The notes: generated by a model not told the origin, from the letters alone. 64,000 nt of DNA from an uncultured Prevotella sp. (GCA_946624005.1 CAMORS010000002.1:18566-82565); one strand, 5' to 3'. Shown: positions 52,844 to 63,715, counted from the stretch's first letter. Numbers and translations: made by a program.

Positions 52844-54055
52844 CTATCTGATGGTCACCTGTGTGGCGCCGTAACCATATTCCTGGAACGAGGCGTCTTG
52901 ATAGGTGTACGATTTGTAGCGATAGGTCAGCTCGTGGATGATAGCATGGCGCAACACCCCTTCGCCCTTGCCGTGGATGAAGACAATCTTCTGCCCCTTG
53001 TTGCCTCCGTAGTCGGCCAGAGTGCGGCGGAACACATCGAGCTGATAGTTCAGGATATCGCCGGCCGACATGCCTCGTGTGGTGTCGAGAATCTCGTTGG
53101 CGTGCAGGTCGACGACGACGGGTTCGTCGCCCTTGTGGTGTTTCGGTGCAAAGGGATTGCCTCCCTTCTTGCTGTTGTCGTAGCGTCTGACGTAGCTGTT
53201 GTCTCTGCCGGAGCCGTTGTTCGTTTGCATTCCCCGTTCGCCGTTCTTAGCGGGGTTCGTGTACATTTCCTCCTTCAGCTTGTTGGCGTCGACGACGAGC
53301 GTGCGTGCCGGTCGGTCGTTCTCGATGATGGGGTAGACGAGGGCCTTCTGTTCGAAGAAGTCGTTCTCTTGGAAGGAGTGCAGCTTATAGAACTTCACGG
53401 GGTCGATGCGCAGCTGCACGTCAACGGGCTGTTTGATGAGGAAGGGCTTGTCGCGTTTGTAGGCTGTGAGTTGCAGGCAGACACGCTCCATCTCGTTGAG
53501 CGACTCCCTTCCGAACTCCTCGACGAAGAGTTTCGTGTTGGGCTCTATCTCGCCCACCAGACGAACGCGCCATCCGTTGCCCTCTGCCACGAGGTAGGCA
53601 AAGTGGAGATAATAGTTGCAGTCGTTCACGAGGTAGGTCTCGAAGCGTGTCTGCATCATCTCCAGCGGGTTGATAGGCACGAAGGCCAGGTAGGCCGACA
53701 GCTGGTCGCCGCCCTTCCGCTCCTCGACAGGTTGGCGGAAGGTCACGGGGCGGTCGGCAGGATCATCGTCTGTTTCCGACGTATCGCGTTGCCTAATCGT
53801 ATTTCCCTTCGGGCTGTTTTGTTCCGTTGTGTGCTTCGACACCTGATGTTGCGGATTAACGGGTTTCCCCATCTTGCTCTCTACCATGTGTCCGCTGCTG
53901 TAGTCGTCGTTGTCCACAACTACTACGTCGTTAACGGCCATAGGAATCTCGAAGCCGTCTTCATCCTCTACGAGCACGATGTTCTTTCCCTGGAAGCCCG
54001 AAACGCGTCCGCCTCCTACCTCGCTGAGGAATCTCACTTTGTCGCCTATCTTCAT
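52844..54055 (-). CDS. DUF2027/Smr-domain protein
   Basis: KIGDKVRFLSEVGGGRVSGFQGKNIVLVEDEDGFEIPM; C-terminal Smr VVDLHANEILDT...QKIVFIHGKGEGVLRHAI. Confidence 0.88.
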   Translation of the reverse strand: MKIGDKVRFLSEVGGGRVSGFQGKNIVLVEDEDGFEIPMAVNDVVVVDNDDYSSGHMVESKMGKPVNPQHQVSKHTTEQNSPKGNTIRQRDTSETDDDPADRPVTFRQPVEERKGGDQLSAYLAFVPINPLEMMQTRFETYLVNDCNYYLHFAYLVAEGNGWRVRLVGEIEPNTKLFVEEFGRESLNEMERVCLQLTAYKRDKPFLIKQPVDVQLRIDPVKFYKLHSFQENDFFEQKALVYPIIENDRPARTLVVDANKLKEEMYTNPAKNGERGMQTNNGSGRDNSYVRRYDNSKKGGNPFAPKHHKGDEPVVVDLHANEILDTTRGMSAGDILNYQLDVFRRTLADYGGNKGQKIVFIHGKGEGVLRHAIIHELTYRYKSYTYQDASFQEYGYGATQVTIR

Positions 54056-54129
54056 TTTTTTTCTATATTACTAAGTTGTAAATAAGGTTTAGTAGTAAGG
54101 ACGCGAAACGTCGCGTCCCTACATCTTTG

Positions 54130-54750
54130 TCAGATTTTGTTGATGTCTACGTAGCCATGCATGATGGCGTAGATAGTGAGAGCCGATACGCTCTTCAAGC
54201 CCAGCTTGTCCATGATGTTCTTCCGGTGTGTGATGACGGTGGTGAGTCCGATGTTGAGCTGGTCGGCTATCTCTTTGTTGATTTTCCCCTGCACGATGAG
54301 CGACAGGACCTCAAGCTCGCGGTCAGACAGGATTTTCCGCTGCAGCACTTCGGGTAGCGGTGGCAGGTTCTTTCCGCCGGGATGGCCGCCCTGCTGCATG
54401 ACCAACAACGAGCGCACGAGCTGCTTCTCTGGCACGTTGATGCACAGACAGCGGAAGTCGCTCATCTGTGTGCTTGTGGTCAGCGTTAGTACGATGGTTT
54501 TCCGGCGGCGTTGCAAGAAGAAGTTGCGGTGTTGCAGGACAGTGTTCATCGCCACGAAGTAGTGCACGTAGTCGTCGGGATTGTTCGCCTCCATTTCAGC
54601 AAACTCACCGAAGGTGTCGACAGCGACGACGGGCATCACCTGCTGTATCAGGCTTTTCAGGCCTAACACCGCCAGTGTATTCGGATCGAGGATGGCTATG
54701 CGAAACACTCCTTCACCCCGCGGGTTTTCGTTTAATGAGTGGAAATTCAT
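54130..54750 (-). CDS. LuxR-type HTH regulator with degenerate receiver-like N-terminus
   Basis: LSDRELEVLSLIVQGKINKEIADQLNIGLTTVITHRKNIMDKLGLKSVSALTIYAIMHGYV. Confidence 0.88.
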   Translation of the reverse strand: MNFHSLNENPRGEGVFRIAILDPNTLAVLGLKSLIQQVMPVVAVDTFGEFAEMEANNPDDYVHYFVAMNTVLQHRNFFLQRRRKTIVLTLTTSTQMSDFRCLCINVPEKQLVRSLLVMQQGGHPGGKNLPPLPEVLQRKILSDRELEVLSLIVQGKINKEIADQLNIGLTTVITHRKNIMDKLGLKSVSALTIYAIMHGYVDINKI

Positions 54751-54753
54751 GGT

Positions 54754-54786
54754 GCAAAGGTAAATAATAATCCCCGAAACACCAAA
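54754..54786 (-). promoter_or_regulatory. Promoter for the LuxR gene: TTTG (54783-54786 rc), 20 nt, TACCTTTG (54755-54762 rc)
   Basis: Consensus boxes on minus strand; ATG 4 nt downstream of the -7 box. Confidence 0.6.
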
Positions 54787-54802
54787 TGTTTCGGGGATTA
54801 TT
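54766..54802 (-). terminator. 16-bp perfect-stem hairpin downstream of the decarboxylase beta gene
   Basis: aataatccccgaaaca ccaaa tgtttcggggattatt. Confidence 0.85.
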
Positions 54803-54819
54803 TGTATAGAAAGAGTATC

Positions 54820-55977
54820 TTAACTCAGGAAGCCCAGCAGCGCACCGGCAGCAACGGCCGAACCGATGACACCAGCCACATTGGGACCCATAGCGTGCAT
54901 CAGGAGGAAGTTGTGGCGGTCGTATTCCAGGCCAAGGTTGTTCGAGATGCGGGCTGCCATCGGCACGGCCGACACACCGGCATTGCCGATGAGCGGGTTG
55001 AGCTTCTTGTCCTTCGGAAGGAAGAGGTTCATCAGCTTGACGAAACCCACGCCGCTCATGGTGGCTACAACGAAGGCGCAGGCACCGATGAAGAAGATGA
55101 AAATGGTGTCCATCGTCAGGAACTCTGATGCCTGTGTGGAGCAACCCACGGTAAGACCCAGGAGCATCACGACGATATCGTTCAGGGCATTGCCGGCCGT
55201 CTTGGCCAGACGGGTTGTCTTGCCCGACTCCTTCAGCAGGTTGCCGAAGAAGAGCATGCCGAGCAGCGGCAGGCCCGAGGGCACGATGAAGGTGGTCAGG
55301 AGCAGTCCGATGATGGGGAAGATGATGCGCTCTGTCTGGCTCACCTGGCGTACGGGCTTCATGCGGATGAGACGCTCTTTCTTGGTGGTCATGAGCCGCA
55401 TGATGACGGGCTGGATGACAGGTACGAGAGCCATGTACGAGTAGGCGCAGACGGCGATGGCACCCATCAGGTTGGGTGCTGTCTTCGACGAGAGGAAGAT
55501 GGCTGTCGGTCCGTCGGCACCACCGATGATGGCAATACCTGCTGCCTGGTTAGGCTCGAATCCGAGTGCCAGAGCCACCATGTAGGCGCCGAAGATTCCA
55601 AACTGTGCTGCTGCACCGATGAGTACCAGCTTGGGATTGGCAATGAGGGCTGAGAAGTCGGTCATTGCTCCGATGCCGAGGAATACGAGTGGTGGATACC
55701 ATCCTTGGCGCACACCTTGGTAGAAGATGTTGAGCACCGAGTTGTCTTCGTACAAGCCAATCTCCAGTCCGGCATCGGCACGGAAGGGGATATTTCCCAG
55801 GATGATGCCCAGTCCGATGGGTACAAGGAGCAGTGGCTCGAAGTCTTTCTTGATGGCCAGCCAGATAAAGAAGGCACCCACCGCAATCATGATGAGGTTG
55901 GGAATGGAGGCGTTGGCGAAGCCTGTATATGTCAGGAACTCATTGAAATTGCTGACAAGGAAATCTGTAAATGACAT
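54820..55977 (-). CDS. Sodium ion-translocating decarboxylase beta subunit
   Basis: PLVFLGIGAMTDFSALIANPKLVLIGAAAQFGIFGA, GGADGPTAIFLSSKTAPNLMGAIAVCAYSYMALVPVIQPVI, GNAGVSAVPMAARI. Confidence 0.95.
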   Translation of the reverse strand: MSFTDFLVSNFNEFLTYTGFANASIPNLIMIAVGAFFIWLAIKKDFEPLLLVPIGLGIILGNIPFRADAGLEIGLYEDNSVLNIFYQGVRQGWYPPLVFLGIGAMTDFSALIANPKLVLIGAAAQFGIFGAYMVALALGFEPNQAAGIAIIGGADGPTAIFLSSKTAPNLMGAIAVCAYSYMALVPVIQPVIMRLMTTKKERLIRMKPVRQVSQTERIIFPIIGLLLTTFIVPSGLPLLGMLFFGNLLKESGKTTRLAKTAGNALNDIVVMLLGLTVGCSTQASEFLTMDTIFIFFIGACAFVVATMSGVGFVKLMNLFLPKDKKLNPLIGNAGVSAVPMAARISNNLGLEYDRHNFLLMHAMGPNVAGVIGSAVAAGALLGFLS

Positions 55978-56040
55978 TTTCTTTATTTACGATTTGACGA
56001 TTTACTATTTTATCGCGTATTGACAAATACTTTTCAGAAC

Positions 56041-56487
56041 TTATCCGATGGTGAGCAGTGTGGCTCCTTCCATCACGGTGTCGCCTTTCTCCACGAGGAT
56101 GGAGGTGATGGTGCCCGTAGCTTCGGCTTCGATGTTGTTCTGCATCTTCATAGCCTCGAGGATGATGACGGTGTCTCCCTCCTTGACGCTCTGTCCAACG
56201 CTGACCTTCACCTCTGTGATGGTGCCGGGCAGCGGGGCCATAATCTTCTTGCCTCCGGTGGCTGCTGAAGCAGTGGGCTTGGCGGCAGCGGGCTTGGCAG
56301 CAGGTGCTGCCGGTGCGGCAGCTGTGGGAGGTGTGACGTGAACAGCCTTTGCCTTGGGCTTGGCAGGCTCCTTCATCTCTACTTCAAACTGTTTGCCGTT
56401 GACATTCACGCGGGCGATGTTGCCTTCTATCTCTTCTATCTCAACGTTGTAGTTGATGCCGTTGAGTTTGTATTGATAATTTTCCAT
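56041..56487 (-). CDS. Biotin carboxyl carrier-type protein (decarboxylase gamma/biotin subunit)
   Basis: Ala/Pro linker, KIMAPLPGTITEVKVSVGQSVKEGDTVIILEAMKMQNNIEAEATG. Confidence 0.95.
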   Translation of the reverse strand: MENYQYKLNGINYNVEIEEIEGNIARVNVNGKQFEVEMKEPAKPKAKAVHVTPPTAAAPAAPAAKPAAAKPTASAATGGKKIMAPLPGTITEVKVSVGQSVKEGDTVIILEAMKMQNNIEAEATGTITSILVEKGDTVMEGATLLTIG

Positions 56488-56536
56488 TTTCCTTTTTTAT
56501 ATTTACTGTTAACGATAAACTCTCAACTGTGTCTGT

Positions 56537-57532
56537 CTAAATGTTCTCACCGGTAGGTATCTGATGGTGGGTGTATCCACTCTGTTGTCCGGCCATCGTG
56601 TTGCCACCCTGATACATGCCGTTATGCCAGCGCGAAGAATGCGGTGTGATGGTGATGATGCCGCTCTCTTCGTCGTGGGTGTTGTCGCGATACTGCTTGA
56701 GAGCCATCGCGATGACCACCATATACTCCTCGATGTTCGGTTCGCGGGGCTTGTCGCCCTGCTTCGTCTTCTGCTCGGACATCTTCTTCCAGTTCTGTTC
56801 GCGCTGCTCGCGTTCGATGGCTTTCTTCTCTTTGTGCTTCTTGGTCATGAACTTACCAAAGATGGTGAAGAAAACGTAGAGCAAAGCGAGACAGAAGAAT
56901 ACGATACCCATCGACAGGATGGTGATACCGAAGCCGTGCGGGTCGTCGCGCTTCAGCTTGGCTATCTTCGACTCGTTGATCTCGATATAGTTGCCGATAC
57001 CGGGCGTGACGGCCTCTGCAGGCTTGATATCCCATTGCTGGAAGCCGTCCTTGATGCGTGCGAACGACTTGTCGGCATCAAGAGTGGGCACCGAAACGGA
57101 GTCGATGAGGTCGATGCCGTTGCCGTCGTAGAGGGCTATCCACAAGGGCTTTCCTGGCTCGACGGGAGCTTTCAGGTGGAGGGCACCCTTGGCGGGATTG
57201 GAGTTGAGAAACAAGATGAGGTGCTCGCGTGCCGACATCTGCGTGCGTTCCTCTTCGTTAGGAATAATGCTCATGCGTGCAATGCGTTGCGGCGCTGTGA
57301 GCTTCGGGTTGAGCACGTTGCGGTCTGTTGTGATGAACATGCCGCGCACGTTGTAAGTTGAAAACGACGTGTTGGTCAGTTCCACCCAGGGCAGGTGTGC
57401 TCCGAACTCGTCTTGCAGGTTCTGCTGGTTGTTGGTGAGCACCTCATTGATTTTGATGTTCTTCGCTCCTTGCGCGAACATCGAGGTGCTGCAGGCCAGC
57501 AGAGCCGCAAGCATGAATACGATTTTTTTCAT
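56537..57532 (-). CDS. Lamin-tail-like domain fused to OadG-family subunit
   Basis: Secreted N-terminus KINEVLTNNQQNLQDEFGAHLPWVELTNTS (LTD-like), TM GFGITILSMGIVFFCLALLYVFFTIFGKFM, charged cytosolic tail. Confidence 0.8.
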   Translation of the reverse strand: MKKIVFMLAALLACSTSMFAQGAKNIKINEVLTNNQQNLQDEFGAHLPWVELTNTSFSTYNVRGMFITTDRNVLNPKLTAPQRIARMSIIPNEEERTQMSAREHLILFLNSNPAKGALHLKAPVEPGKPLWIALYDGNGIDLIDSVSVPTLDADKSFARIKDGFQQWDIKPAEAVTPGIGNYIEINESKIAKLKRDDPHGFGITILSMGIVFFCLALLYVFFTIFGKFMTKKHKEKKAIEREQREQNWKKMSEQKTKQGDKPREPNIEEYMVVIAMALKQYRDNTHDEESGIITITPHSSRWHNGMYQGGNTMAGQQSGYTHHQIPTGENI

Positions 57533-57640
57533 ACGTGTATTATTATATCTGTTTTGCTTTCAGGGGTGCAAAGTTACGAATAAATAAGGAGGTGGGCAAG
57601 AAAATCGTCAAGAAATTCGGTTTATCCCACGTAAAGGGTT

Positions 57641-59323
57641 TCAGCCGCAGAAGAAGAGTACGATAATCTGGGCTGTGAAGATGCGCAAGAACATCGACAG
57701 CGGGTAGACCGTCGAATAGCCCACGGCGGGAGCCTCCTTCGAGCAGACGCTGTTGGCGTATGCCAGTGCGGGCGGGTCGGTATAGGTGCCGGCGAGCATT
57801 CCCATGAGCGTGAAGTAGTTCAGGTGGTGGCGCTTGCGGGCTATGGTTCCTATGACGATGATGGGAATGACGGTGATGAGGAAGCCCGACAACACGTAGA
57901 GCAGTCCGTCGCCGTCGACGACCGTGTTCCAGAAGCCGGCGCCGGCCTTGATGCCTACGCTGGCGAGGAACAGCACAAGGCCTATCTCGCGTAGCATCAT
58001 GTTGGCCGATGTCGTGGTGTAGGTCACGAGGTGCACCTTGTAGCCGTAGCGGCCTATGAGGATGGCGATGATGAGAGGTCCGCCGGCAATGCCTAAGCGC
58101 AGCGGAACGGGCATTCCGGGAATGGCAAAGGGGATGGAGCCGAAGATGATGCCCACGATGATGCCGATGAAGATGGTGGCGATGTTGGGCGCGTCGAGGC
58201 GTCGGATGGAGTTGCCCATCTTCTCGGCTACGTGGTCGACGGCATCTGCAGGTCCCACCACCATGATGCGGTCGCCCACTTGTAGGGGCAGGCTTGCCGA
58301 GGCGAAGATGTCCATCCCTTGTCGGGTGACGCGGGTGACGTTGACACCATATGCGCTCGAGAAGTGCATCTTGCCCAGCGTCTTGCCGTTGATGTTGGGA
58401 TTGGTGATGAGTATGCGCTTGTTGACGTAGGGCTGGTCTTGCACGCCCCAGTCGATTTCAACCTCAGGGCCGATGAAGGCGATGATGGCCTCGGCGTCGG
58501 CTTCGGCACATACGACGTTGAGCACGTCGCCTTCGTGGAGTACGGTCTGGCTGGTGGGTATCGATACGTGCCCGTCATGAAGCATCCGCGAGCATACAAA
58601 GTTGCGGTTCAGAAAGTTGCGCACCTGCAGCATCGTTTTCCCGCTGAGGTATTGGTTGGTCACCTTCAGCTTCAGCCGGTAGGGCTTGGTGTTGGTGTTG
58701 GCCTCTTCCAGTTCGGAGAGGTTCTCTTCTTCTTTCGTCAGGCGGATGCGGCAGATATAGCGTACGAGGATGGTGGCTCCGATGATGCCCAGCACGCCGA
58801 GCGGATAAGCGCAGGCATAGCCAGAAGCAATCTGTGGGATGTTGTCGGTGAAGACGTTGCTCAGGGCCTCCGTGGCAGCACCCAGTCCGGGGGTGTTCGT
58901 CACGGCGCCGTAGAGTGTGCCGACGAGCATCGGCAGGTTGTGCGGGTCGCTGGTGTCGAAGAAGGCGTAGTAGCATCCGAACATCACGAGGATGTTCAGC
59001 AAGATGAGTATGGTGGCCATCCAGTTCATCGTGACGCCTTCCTTGCCGAAGCTTTCGAAGAATCCCGGTCCCACCTGCATGCCTATCATAAAGACAAACA
59101 AGACGAGGCCGAACTCTTGCAGGAACGACAGCGTCTGCAGGGGAGCCGTGAAGCCGATATGTCCGGCCACGATGCCGGCGAAGAGTACGAAGGTGACGCC
59201 CAGCGATATGCCGCCCACCTTCACTTTGCCGAGCAGCACGCCGATGGCGATGACCAAAGAATAGAGCAGCACGATGTGTGCTACTGAGTCGTTATCCGTA
59301 AACAAGTGAATCAACCAGTCCAT
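57641..59323 (-). CDS. AspT/YidE/YbjL-type transporter with RCK_C domains
   Basis: Duplicated membrane domain, [40 protein letters not shown], central RCK_C repeats. Confidence 0.9.
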   Translation of the reverse strand: MDWLIHLFTDNDSVAHIVLLYSLVIAIGVLLGKVKVGGISLGVTFVLFAGIVAGHIGFTAPLQTLSFLQEFGLVLFVFMIGMQVGPGFFESFGKEGVTMNWMATILILLNILVMFGCYYAFFDTSDPHNLPMLVGTLYGAVTNTPGLGAATEALSNVFTDNIPQIASGYACAYPLGVLGIIGATILVRYICRIRLTKEEENLSELEEANTNTKPYRLKLKVTNQYLSGKTMLQVRNFLNRNFVCSRMLHDGHVSIPTSQTVLHEGDVLNVVCAEADAEAIIAFIGPEVEIDWGVQDQPYVNKRILITNPNINGKTLGKMHFSSAYGVNVTRVTRQGMDIFASASLPLQVGDRIMVVGPADAVDHVAEKMGNSIRRLDAPNIATIFIGIIVGIIFGSIPFAIPGMPVPLRLGIAGGPLIIAILIGRYGYKVHLVTYTTTSANMMLREIGLVLFLASVGIKAGAGFWNTVVDGDGLLYVLSGFLITVIPIIVIGTIARKRHHLNYFTLMGMLAGTYTDPPALAYANSVCSKEAPAVGYSTVYPLSMFLRIFTAQIIVLFFCG

Positions 59324-59324
59324 T

Positions 59325-59804
59325 TTATTTTTCTGACAATGTGTCTTTTACATGGTTTTTGTTCAATTCTTTCATTCTGTTCCTGATTTCGCCGAGCGGC
59401 ACCATGACGAAGTCGCGTTGCTGCATCAGCGGATGGGGTATCTTCAGGTCGGGTGTGTCGATGGTGATGTCGTCGTAGAGCAGGATGTCGATGTCGATGA
59501 TGCGGTCGTGATATTGTCCATCGGTCGACTTGTGGCGCCGCCCCATCTCGCACTCTATCTGCTGCGTGGCGTGCAGCAGCTCGTGGGGCGAGAGGCTGGT
59601 GCGGCAGCAGATGGCAGCGTTGACAAAGCGGTTCTCCGATTGGAATCCCCATGGCTCAGAGTGGTAGAGGGCCGACTGTGCTGCGACGCTGCCTATGCGT
59701 TTGTCGATCATCCTGATGGCACGTCGGATGTTCTCTTCCTTCCTGCCCAGATTGGTGCCTAAGCCCAAATAGACAACGTGTGTTGCCTTCTTGTCCATTC
59801 CCAT
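59325..59804 (-). CDS. folK: 2-amino-4-hydroxy-6-hydroxymethyldihydropteridine diphosphokinase
   Basis: [76 protein letters not shown]. Confidence 0.95.
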   Translation of the reverse strand: MGMDKKATHVVYLGLGTNLGRKEENIRRAIRMIDKRIGSVAAQSALYHSEPWGFQSENRFVNAAICCRTSLSPHELLHATQQIECEMGRRHKSTDGQYHDRIIDIDILLYDDITIDTPDLKIPHPLMQQRDFVMVPLGEIRNRMKELNKNHVKDTLSEK

Positions 59805-59822
59805 CACGTTCCAGGTGTTCCG

Positions 59823-60941
59823 TTAGTCGTTCAGGATGAGCATCGCGTCGCCATAGCACCCGAATTTGTACTCGTGCTCGATGGCCAGCTCGTAGGCTTT
59901 CATCACCAGCTCGTAGCCACCGAAGGCTGCCGTCTCCATGAGGAGTGTCGACATGGGGTGGTAGAAGTTGGCTATCATGCAGTTAGAGAGTCCGAACTCA
60001 TAGGGCGGGAAGATGAACTTGTTGGTCCATCCCTCGTATTCCTTGAGCAGCTTGTCGGTGCCGACGGCTGTCTCGGTGGCTTTCACCACGCTGGTGCCGA
60101 CAGCGCAGATGCGTCGTTCTTCCTCCTTGGCCTTGTTGACGATGCGGCAAGCTTCAGCACCGACGAACATCTGCTCGGAGTCCATCTTGTGCTTCGTCAG
60201 GTCTTCCACCTCGATGCTGTGGAAGTTGCCTAAGGCGCAGTGGATGGTGACATAGGCAAACTCGATGCCCTTGATCTCCATGCGCTTGAGCATCTCGCGC
60301 GAGAAGTGCAGTCCCGAGGCAGGTGCTGTCACGGCACCCTCGTGCTTGGCGTAGATACATTGGAAGTTGGTCATGTCTTCTTCCGTTGCCGGCCGTTTGT
60401 CTACGATGTAGTGGGGCAGGGGAGCTTCTCCCAGGGCGAAGAGCTCGCGCTTGAACTCGTCGTGCGGACAGTCGTAGAGGAAACGCAGGGTGCGTCCGCG
60501 GCTCGTTGTGTTGTCAATCACTTCGGCCACCATCGTTCCGCTGTCGTCGAAGAAGAGCTTGTTGCCGATGCGAATCTTGCGGGCTGGTTCTACAAGCACG
60601 TCCCACAGGCGCATTTCCTCGTTCAGTTCGCGCAGCAGGAACACCTCTATCTTGGCGTCGGTCTTCTCCTTGGTGCCGTAGAGGCGTGCGGGGAACACCT
60701 TTGTATCGTTGAAGATGAACGTATCGCCCTCGTCGAAGTGGTCGAGAACGTTGCGGAAGTCAAGATACTGCTTGTTGCCCTCGTCGTCGGTGAGCGGTTC
60801 GCCGTTCTCGTCGGTTTTGAACAAGTCGATGGTCTGCGACTTCTTGTGAAGCACCATCAGGCGGCATTCGTCACGATGGAAGGGCGGGTTCAGGGCAATG
60901 AGCTCTTCCGGCAGTTTGAATTTGAATTGTGATAACTTCAT
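59823..60941 (-). CDS. queA: S-adenosylmethionine:tRNA ribosyltransferase-isomerase
   Basis: [70 protein letters not shown]. Confidence 0.93.
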   Translation of the reverse strand: MKLSQFKFKLPEELIALNPPFHRDECRLMVLHKKSQTIDLFKTDENGEPLTDDEGNKQYLDFRNVLDHFDEGDTFIFNDTKVFPARLYGTKEKTDAKIEVFLLRELNEEMRLWDVLVEPARKIRIGNKLFFDDSGTMVAEVIDNTTSRGRTLRFLYDCPHDEFKRELFALGEAPLPHYIVDKRPATEEDMTNFQCIYAKHEGAVTAPASGLHFSREMLKRMEIKGIEFAYVTIHCALGNFHSIEVEDLTKHKMDSEQMFVGAEACRIVNKAKEEERRICAVGTSVVKATETAVGTDKLLKEYEGWTNKFIFPPYEFGLSNCMIANFYHPMSTLLMETAAFGGYELVMKAYELAIEHEYKFGCYGDAMLILND

Positions 60942-60978
60942 CTCTTATCTTTTATTATTTCTTTTTTCTTGATTGTCG

Positions 60979-61713
60979 TCAGTCGATGTCGGCATTTTTC
61001 TTGCGGTCTATCCGCGGGGAGTGGGCATTGAGCCAGGCAGGAAACTGTTCAAGCGTTAGGCAGTTGTCCACACGGACATCGCCGACGCGGGTGCGACAAA
61101 GCGACGTCAGATAGGCACCGCAACCGAGCTGCTCGCCGATGTCGCGGGCCAGCGAGCGGATGTATGTACCCTTGCCGCAATGCACACGCAGACTGAGTTG
61201 CATCAGCTCGGGGTCGAAGTGCAGCAGTTCGAGCTGCTCCACATGCACCGTCTTGGCATTGATCTCGAAGTCGTGGCCCTTGCGGCTCAGCTGGTAGGCG
61301 CGTTTGCCGTTGACGCAGACGGCGCTGTAGACGGGCGGCACCTGTTCGATGTCGCCCACAAAGTGCTGTAGCACCTCTTCAATCTGCTGGCGCGTGATGC
61401 CGCTTGTGTCGAACGTCTCGTCGACGGGGTGCTCCATGTCGTGGCTCGCGGTGTTGGCTCCCAGCTGCAGGGTGGCAACATACTCTTTGTCGTGGGCCTG
61501 CAGCGTCTCTATCAGCTTGGTCTTCTTGCCTGTGCATAGTGTCAGCACGCCTGTTGCCAAGGGGTCGAGCGTGCCGGCATGCCCCACCTTCACCTTAAAG
61601 CCTTCGTGCTTGGTGAGCAGGTAGCGGATATGAGCCAATGCGCCGAAACTCGACATAGCATACGGCTTGTCGATATGCAGGATAACCCCTTCCTTGAAGT
61701 CCAGCTTTTCCAT
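60979..61713 (-). CDS. truB: tRNA pseudouridine(55) synthase
   Basis: ILHIDKPYAMSSFGALAHIRYLL, VGHAGTLDPLATGVLTLCTGKKTK, GTYIRSLARDIGEQLGCGAYLTSLCRTRVG. Confidence 0.95.
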   Translation of the reverse strand: MEKLDFKEGVILHIDKPYAMSSFGALAHIRYLLTKHEGFKVKVGHAGTLDPLATGVLTLCTGKKTKLIETLQAHDKEYVATLQLGANTASHDMEHPVDETFDTSGITRQQIEEVLQHFVGDIEQVPPVYSAVCVNGKRAYQLSRKGHDFEINAKTVHVEQLELLHFDPELMQLSLRVHCGKGTYIRSLARDIGEQLGCGAYLTSLCRTRVGDVRVDNCLTLEQFPAWLNAHSPRIDRKKNADID

Positions 61714-61722
61714 GTTCAATGC

Positions 61723-62523
61723 TCAATGACAAAGACTATAAGCAATGGCCACCAGTCCGGCTACGGCGCAGTAGGCGGCAAAGTAGATGAGCTTGCCGCG
61801 CTTCACGATGTTGATCATCCATTTGCAGGCGAAGCAGCCCGAAGCGAAGGCAGCCACGAAGCCCACGATGAGCGGCAGTGTGCCGATATCACCGAAGACA
61901 TCCACGCCCTTAACGGCTTTCACGCCGTCGAGCAATACCTCGCCGAGAATGGGCGGTATGACCATGAGGAAGGAGAACTGTGCCAGTCGCTCCTTCTTGT
62001 TGCCGAGGAGCAGACCTGTGGCGATGGTGCTGCCCGAGCGCGAGAGCCCTGGCATCACGGCACATGCCTGTGCCACGCCGATGATAAAGGCGTCCTTCAG
62101 GCTGATCTTCTCTTTCTGTCGCGGCTTGGCGTAGTAGGAGAAAGCCAGCAACGAGGCTGTCACCAAGAGCATGATGCCCACGATGAGCAGTCCGGAACCG
62201 AAGATGGCTTCCACATCGTCTTTGAAGAAAACACCCACGATGCCTACGGGAATCATCGACACGAGGATGTTCAGGGCGTAGCGCGTCTCGTCGTTGAGCT
62301 CGCACTTGAACAGACCTTTCACAATCCATTCTATCTCGCTCCACAGCACAACGAGCGTGCTACACACCGTGGCAACATGTACAGCAACGTCGAACATCAG
62401 GTTGTCGCCGCCGCTGATGCCAAGTATCTCCTGACCGATGGTCAGATGGCCACTGCTGCTCACGGGCAGATACTCCGTAAGGCCTTGTATCAGGCCCAAT
62501 ATCAAAGCTTGAAACCAGTCCAT
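61723..62523 (-). CDS. uppP: Undecaprenyl-diphosphate phosphatase
   Basis: [51 protein letters not shown]. Confidence 0.96.
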   Translation of the reverse strand: MDWFQALILGLIQGLTEYLPVSSSGHLTIGQEILGISGGDNLMFDVAVHVATVCSTLVVLWSEIEWIVKGLFKCELNDETRYALNILVSMIPVGIVGVFFKDDVEAIFGSGLLIVGIMLLVTASLLAFSYYAKPRQKEKISLKDAFIIGVAQACAVMPGLSRSGSTIATGLLLGNKKERLAQFSFLMVIPPILGEVLLDGVKAVKGVDVFGDIGTLPLIVGFVAAFASGCFACKWMINIVKRGKLIYFAAYCAVAGLVAIAYSLCH

Positions 62524-62541
62524 TTCGTCAATGCTTATTCC

Positions 62542-62775
62542 TTAATCCTTGTCTTTCGGCTTGTATACGATGGCCACGATGATGCTGAGGAAACCCAGGA
62601 ACGTCACGGCTGGGGCCACCTTGATGCGCGTGGCGCTGAAGATGTCGGGGTTGTAAGCCTCTACGGTAGACGCATCGCCGCTCATCAGGATGAAGCCGAT
62701 GATGACGATGGCCATTCCTATTGCCAACAGAATGAAGTTGGTCTTTCCGAATGCTAAGTTTTTCTTATCTGCCAT
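62542..62775 (-). CDS. DUF3098 small membrane protein
   Basis: MADKKNLAFGKTNFILLAIGMAIVIIGFILMSG, conserved next to uppP in Bacteroidetes. Confidence 0.85.
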   Translation of the reverse strand: MADKKNLAFGKTNFILLAIGMAIVIIGFILMSGDASTVEAYNPDIFSATRIKVAPAVTFLGFLSIIVAIVYKPKDKD

Positions 62776-62836
62776 TTTTTTATGATTTGCGTTCTTTACG
62801 TTAGTTATGTTCTTTACGTCAGTTGCGATTCGTCTT

Positions 62837-63715
62837 TCAACTCTTATACAGATCGCCCGCCTTCATGCGGAGGAAGCGGTTCACCGAGAAGTAGGTGCAC
62901 AGGAAGGTGATGATGAGTCCGAACACCAGCATAGAGGCTACCGTAACGGCCAATACCCTCCATGTGATGACCGTCGTCACCTCCGGTTCGTACAGGTAGA
63001 GCGCATAGACGCCTGCACCCAGCACGCCGATGGCCAGTATGGCTGCTCCGATGCCGATGCCGATGCTCCGCTTGAGGAAGGGGCGGCGGATGAATCCCCA
63101 TGATGCTCCTACGAGCTTCATCGTATGGATGGTGAACCGTCGGGCGAAGATACCGAGCTTCACCGAGTTGTTGATGAGCGAGAACGACACGATGGTGAGC
63201 AGGACGGCCAGCACCAGCAGCACCAGGTTGATGCGGCTGAGGTTGGTGTTCACAGAGTCCATCAGGTCTTGCGGGTAGGTTATCTCGTTCACCTTCGGGT
63301 TGGCTTTCAGCTCGCTGCTGATGGTCTTGAGCGAGTCGCTGTTGGCATAGTCGGCCTTCAGCTGCAGCTCGATGCTCCCCACGAAGGGGTTGATGCCCAG
63401 AAACTCGCTCGGGTCGGTGCCCATCGCTTTCTTCTGCTCTTTCAGGGCCTGTTCCTTGCTGATGTAGGTGAGGTGGCTGATGTACGGCTTGCCTTGCAGC
63501 TCGCGGCACATCTTCTGTGCCTCGGGCGTTGTCATGTCGTCGCTGAGCATCAGCGTGACGGTGAGGTTCTCCTTGACGTAGGCCGAGAGGTTGTCGGCCA
63601 CCTGTACGGAGAAAACCACCATACCTAAGAGTATAAGCACCAGAGCCGTGCTTATACACAATGTAACGGCCTGCAGTCCACGATGACTGCGGGCTTTCTT
63701 TCTCTTTCTTGTCAT
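62837..63715 (-). CDS. ftsX: Cell division protein FtsX (permease-like)
   Basis: LSAYVKENLTVTLMLSDDMTTPEAQKM, YISKEQALKEQKKAMG, INPFVGSIELQLKADYANSDSLKTI, FTIHTMKLVGASWGFIRRPFL. Confidence 0.93.
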   Translation of the reverse strand: MTRKRKKARSHRGLQAVTLCISTALVLILLGMVVFSVQVADNLSAYVKENLTVTLMLSDDMTTPEAQKMCRELQGKPYISHLTYISKEQALKEQKKAMGTDPSEFLGINPFVGSIELQLKADYANSDSLKTISSELKANPKVNEITYPQDLMDSVNTNLSRINLVLLVLAVLLTIVSFSLINNSVKLGIFARRFTIHTMKLVGASWGFIRRPFLKRSIGIGIGAAILAIGVLGAGVYALYLYEPEVTTVITWRVLAVTVASMLVFGLIITFLCTYFSVNRFLRMKAGDLYKS

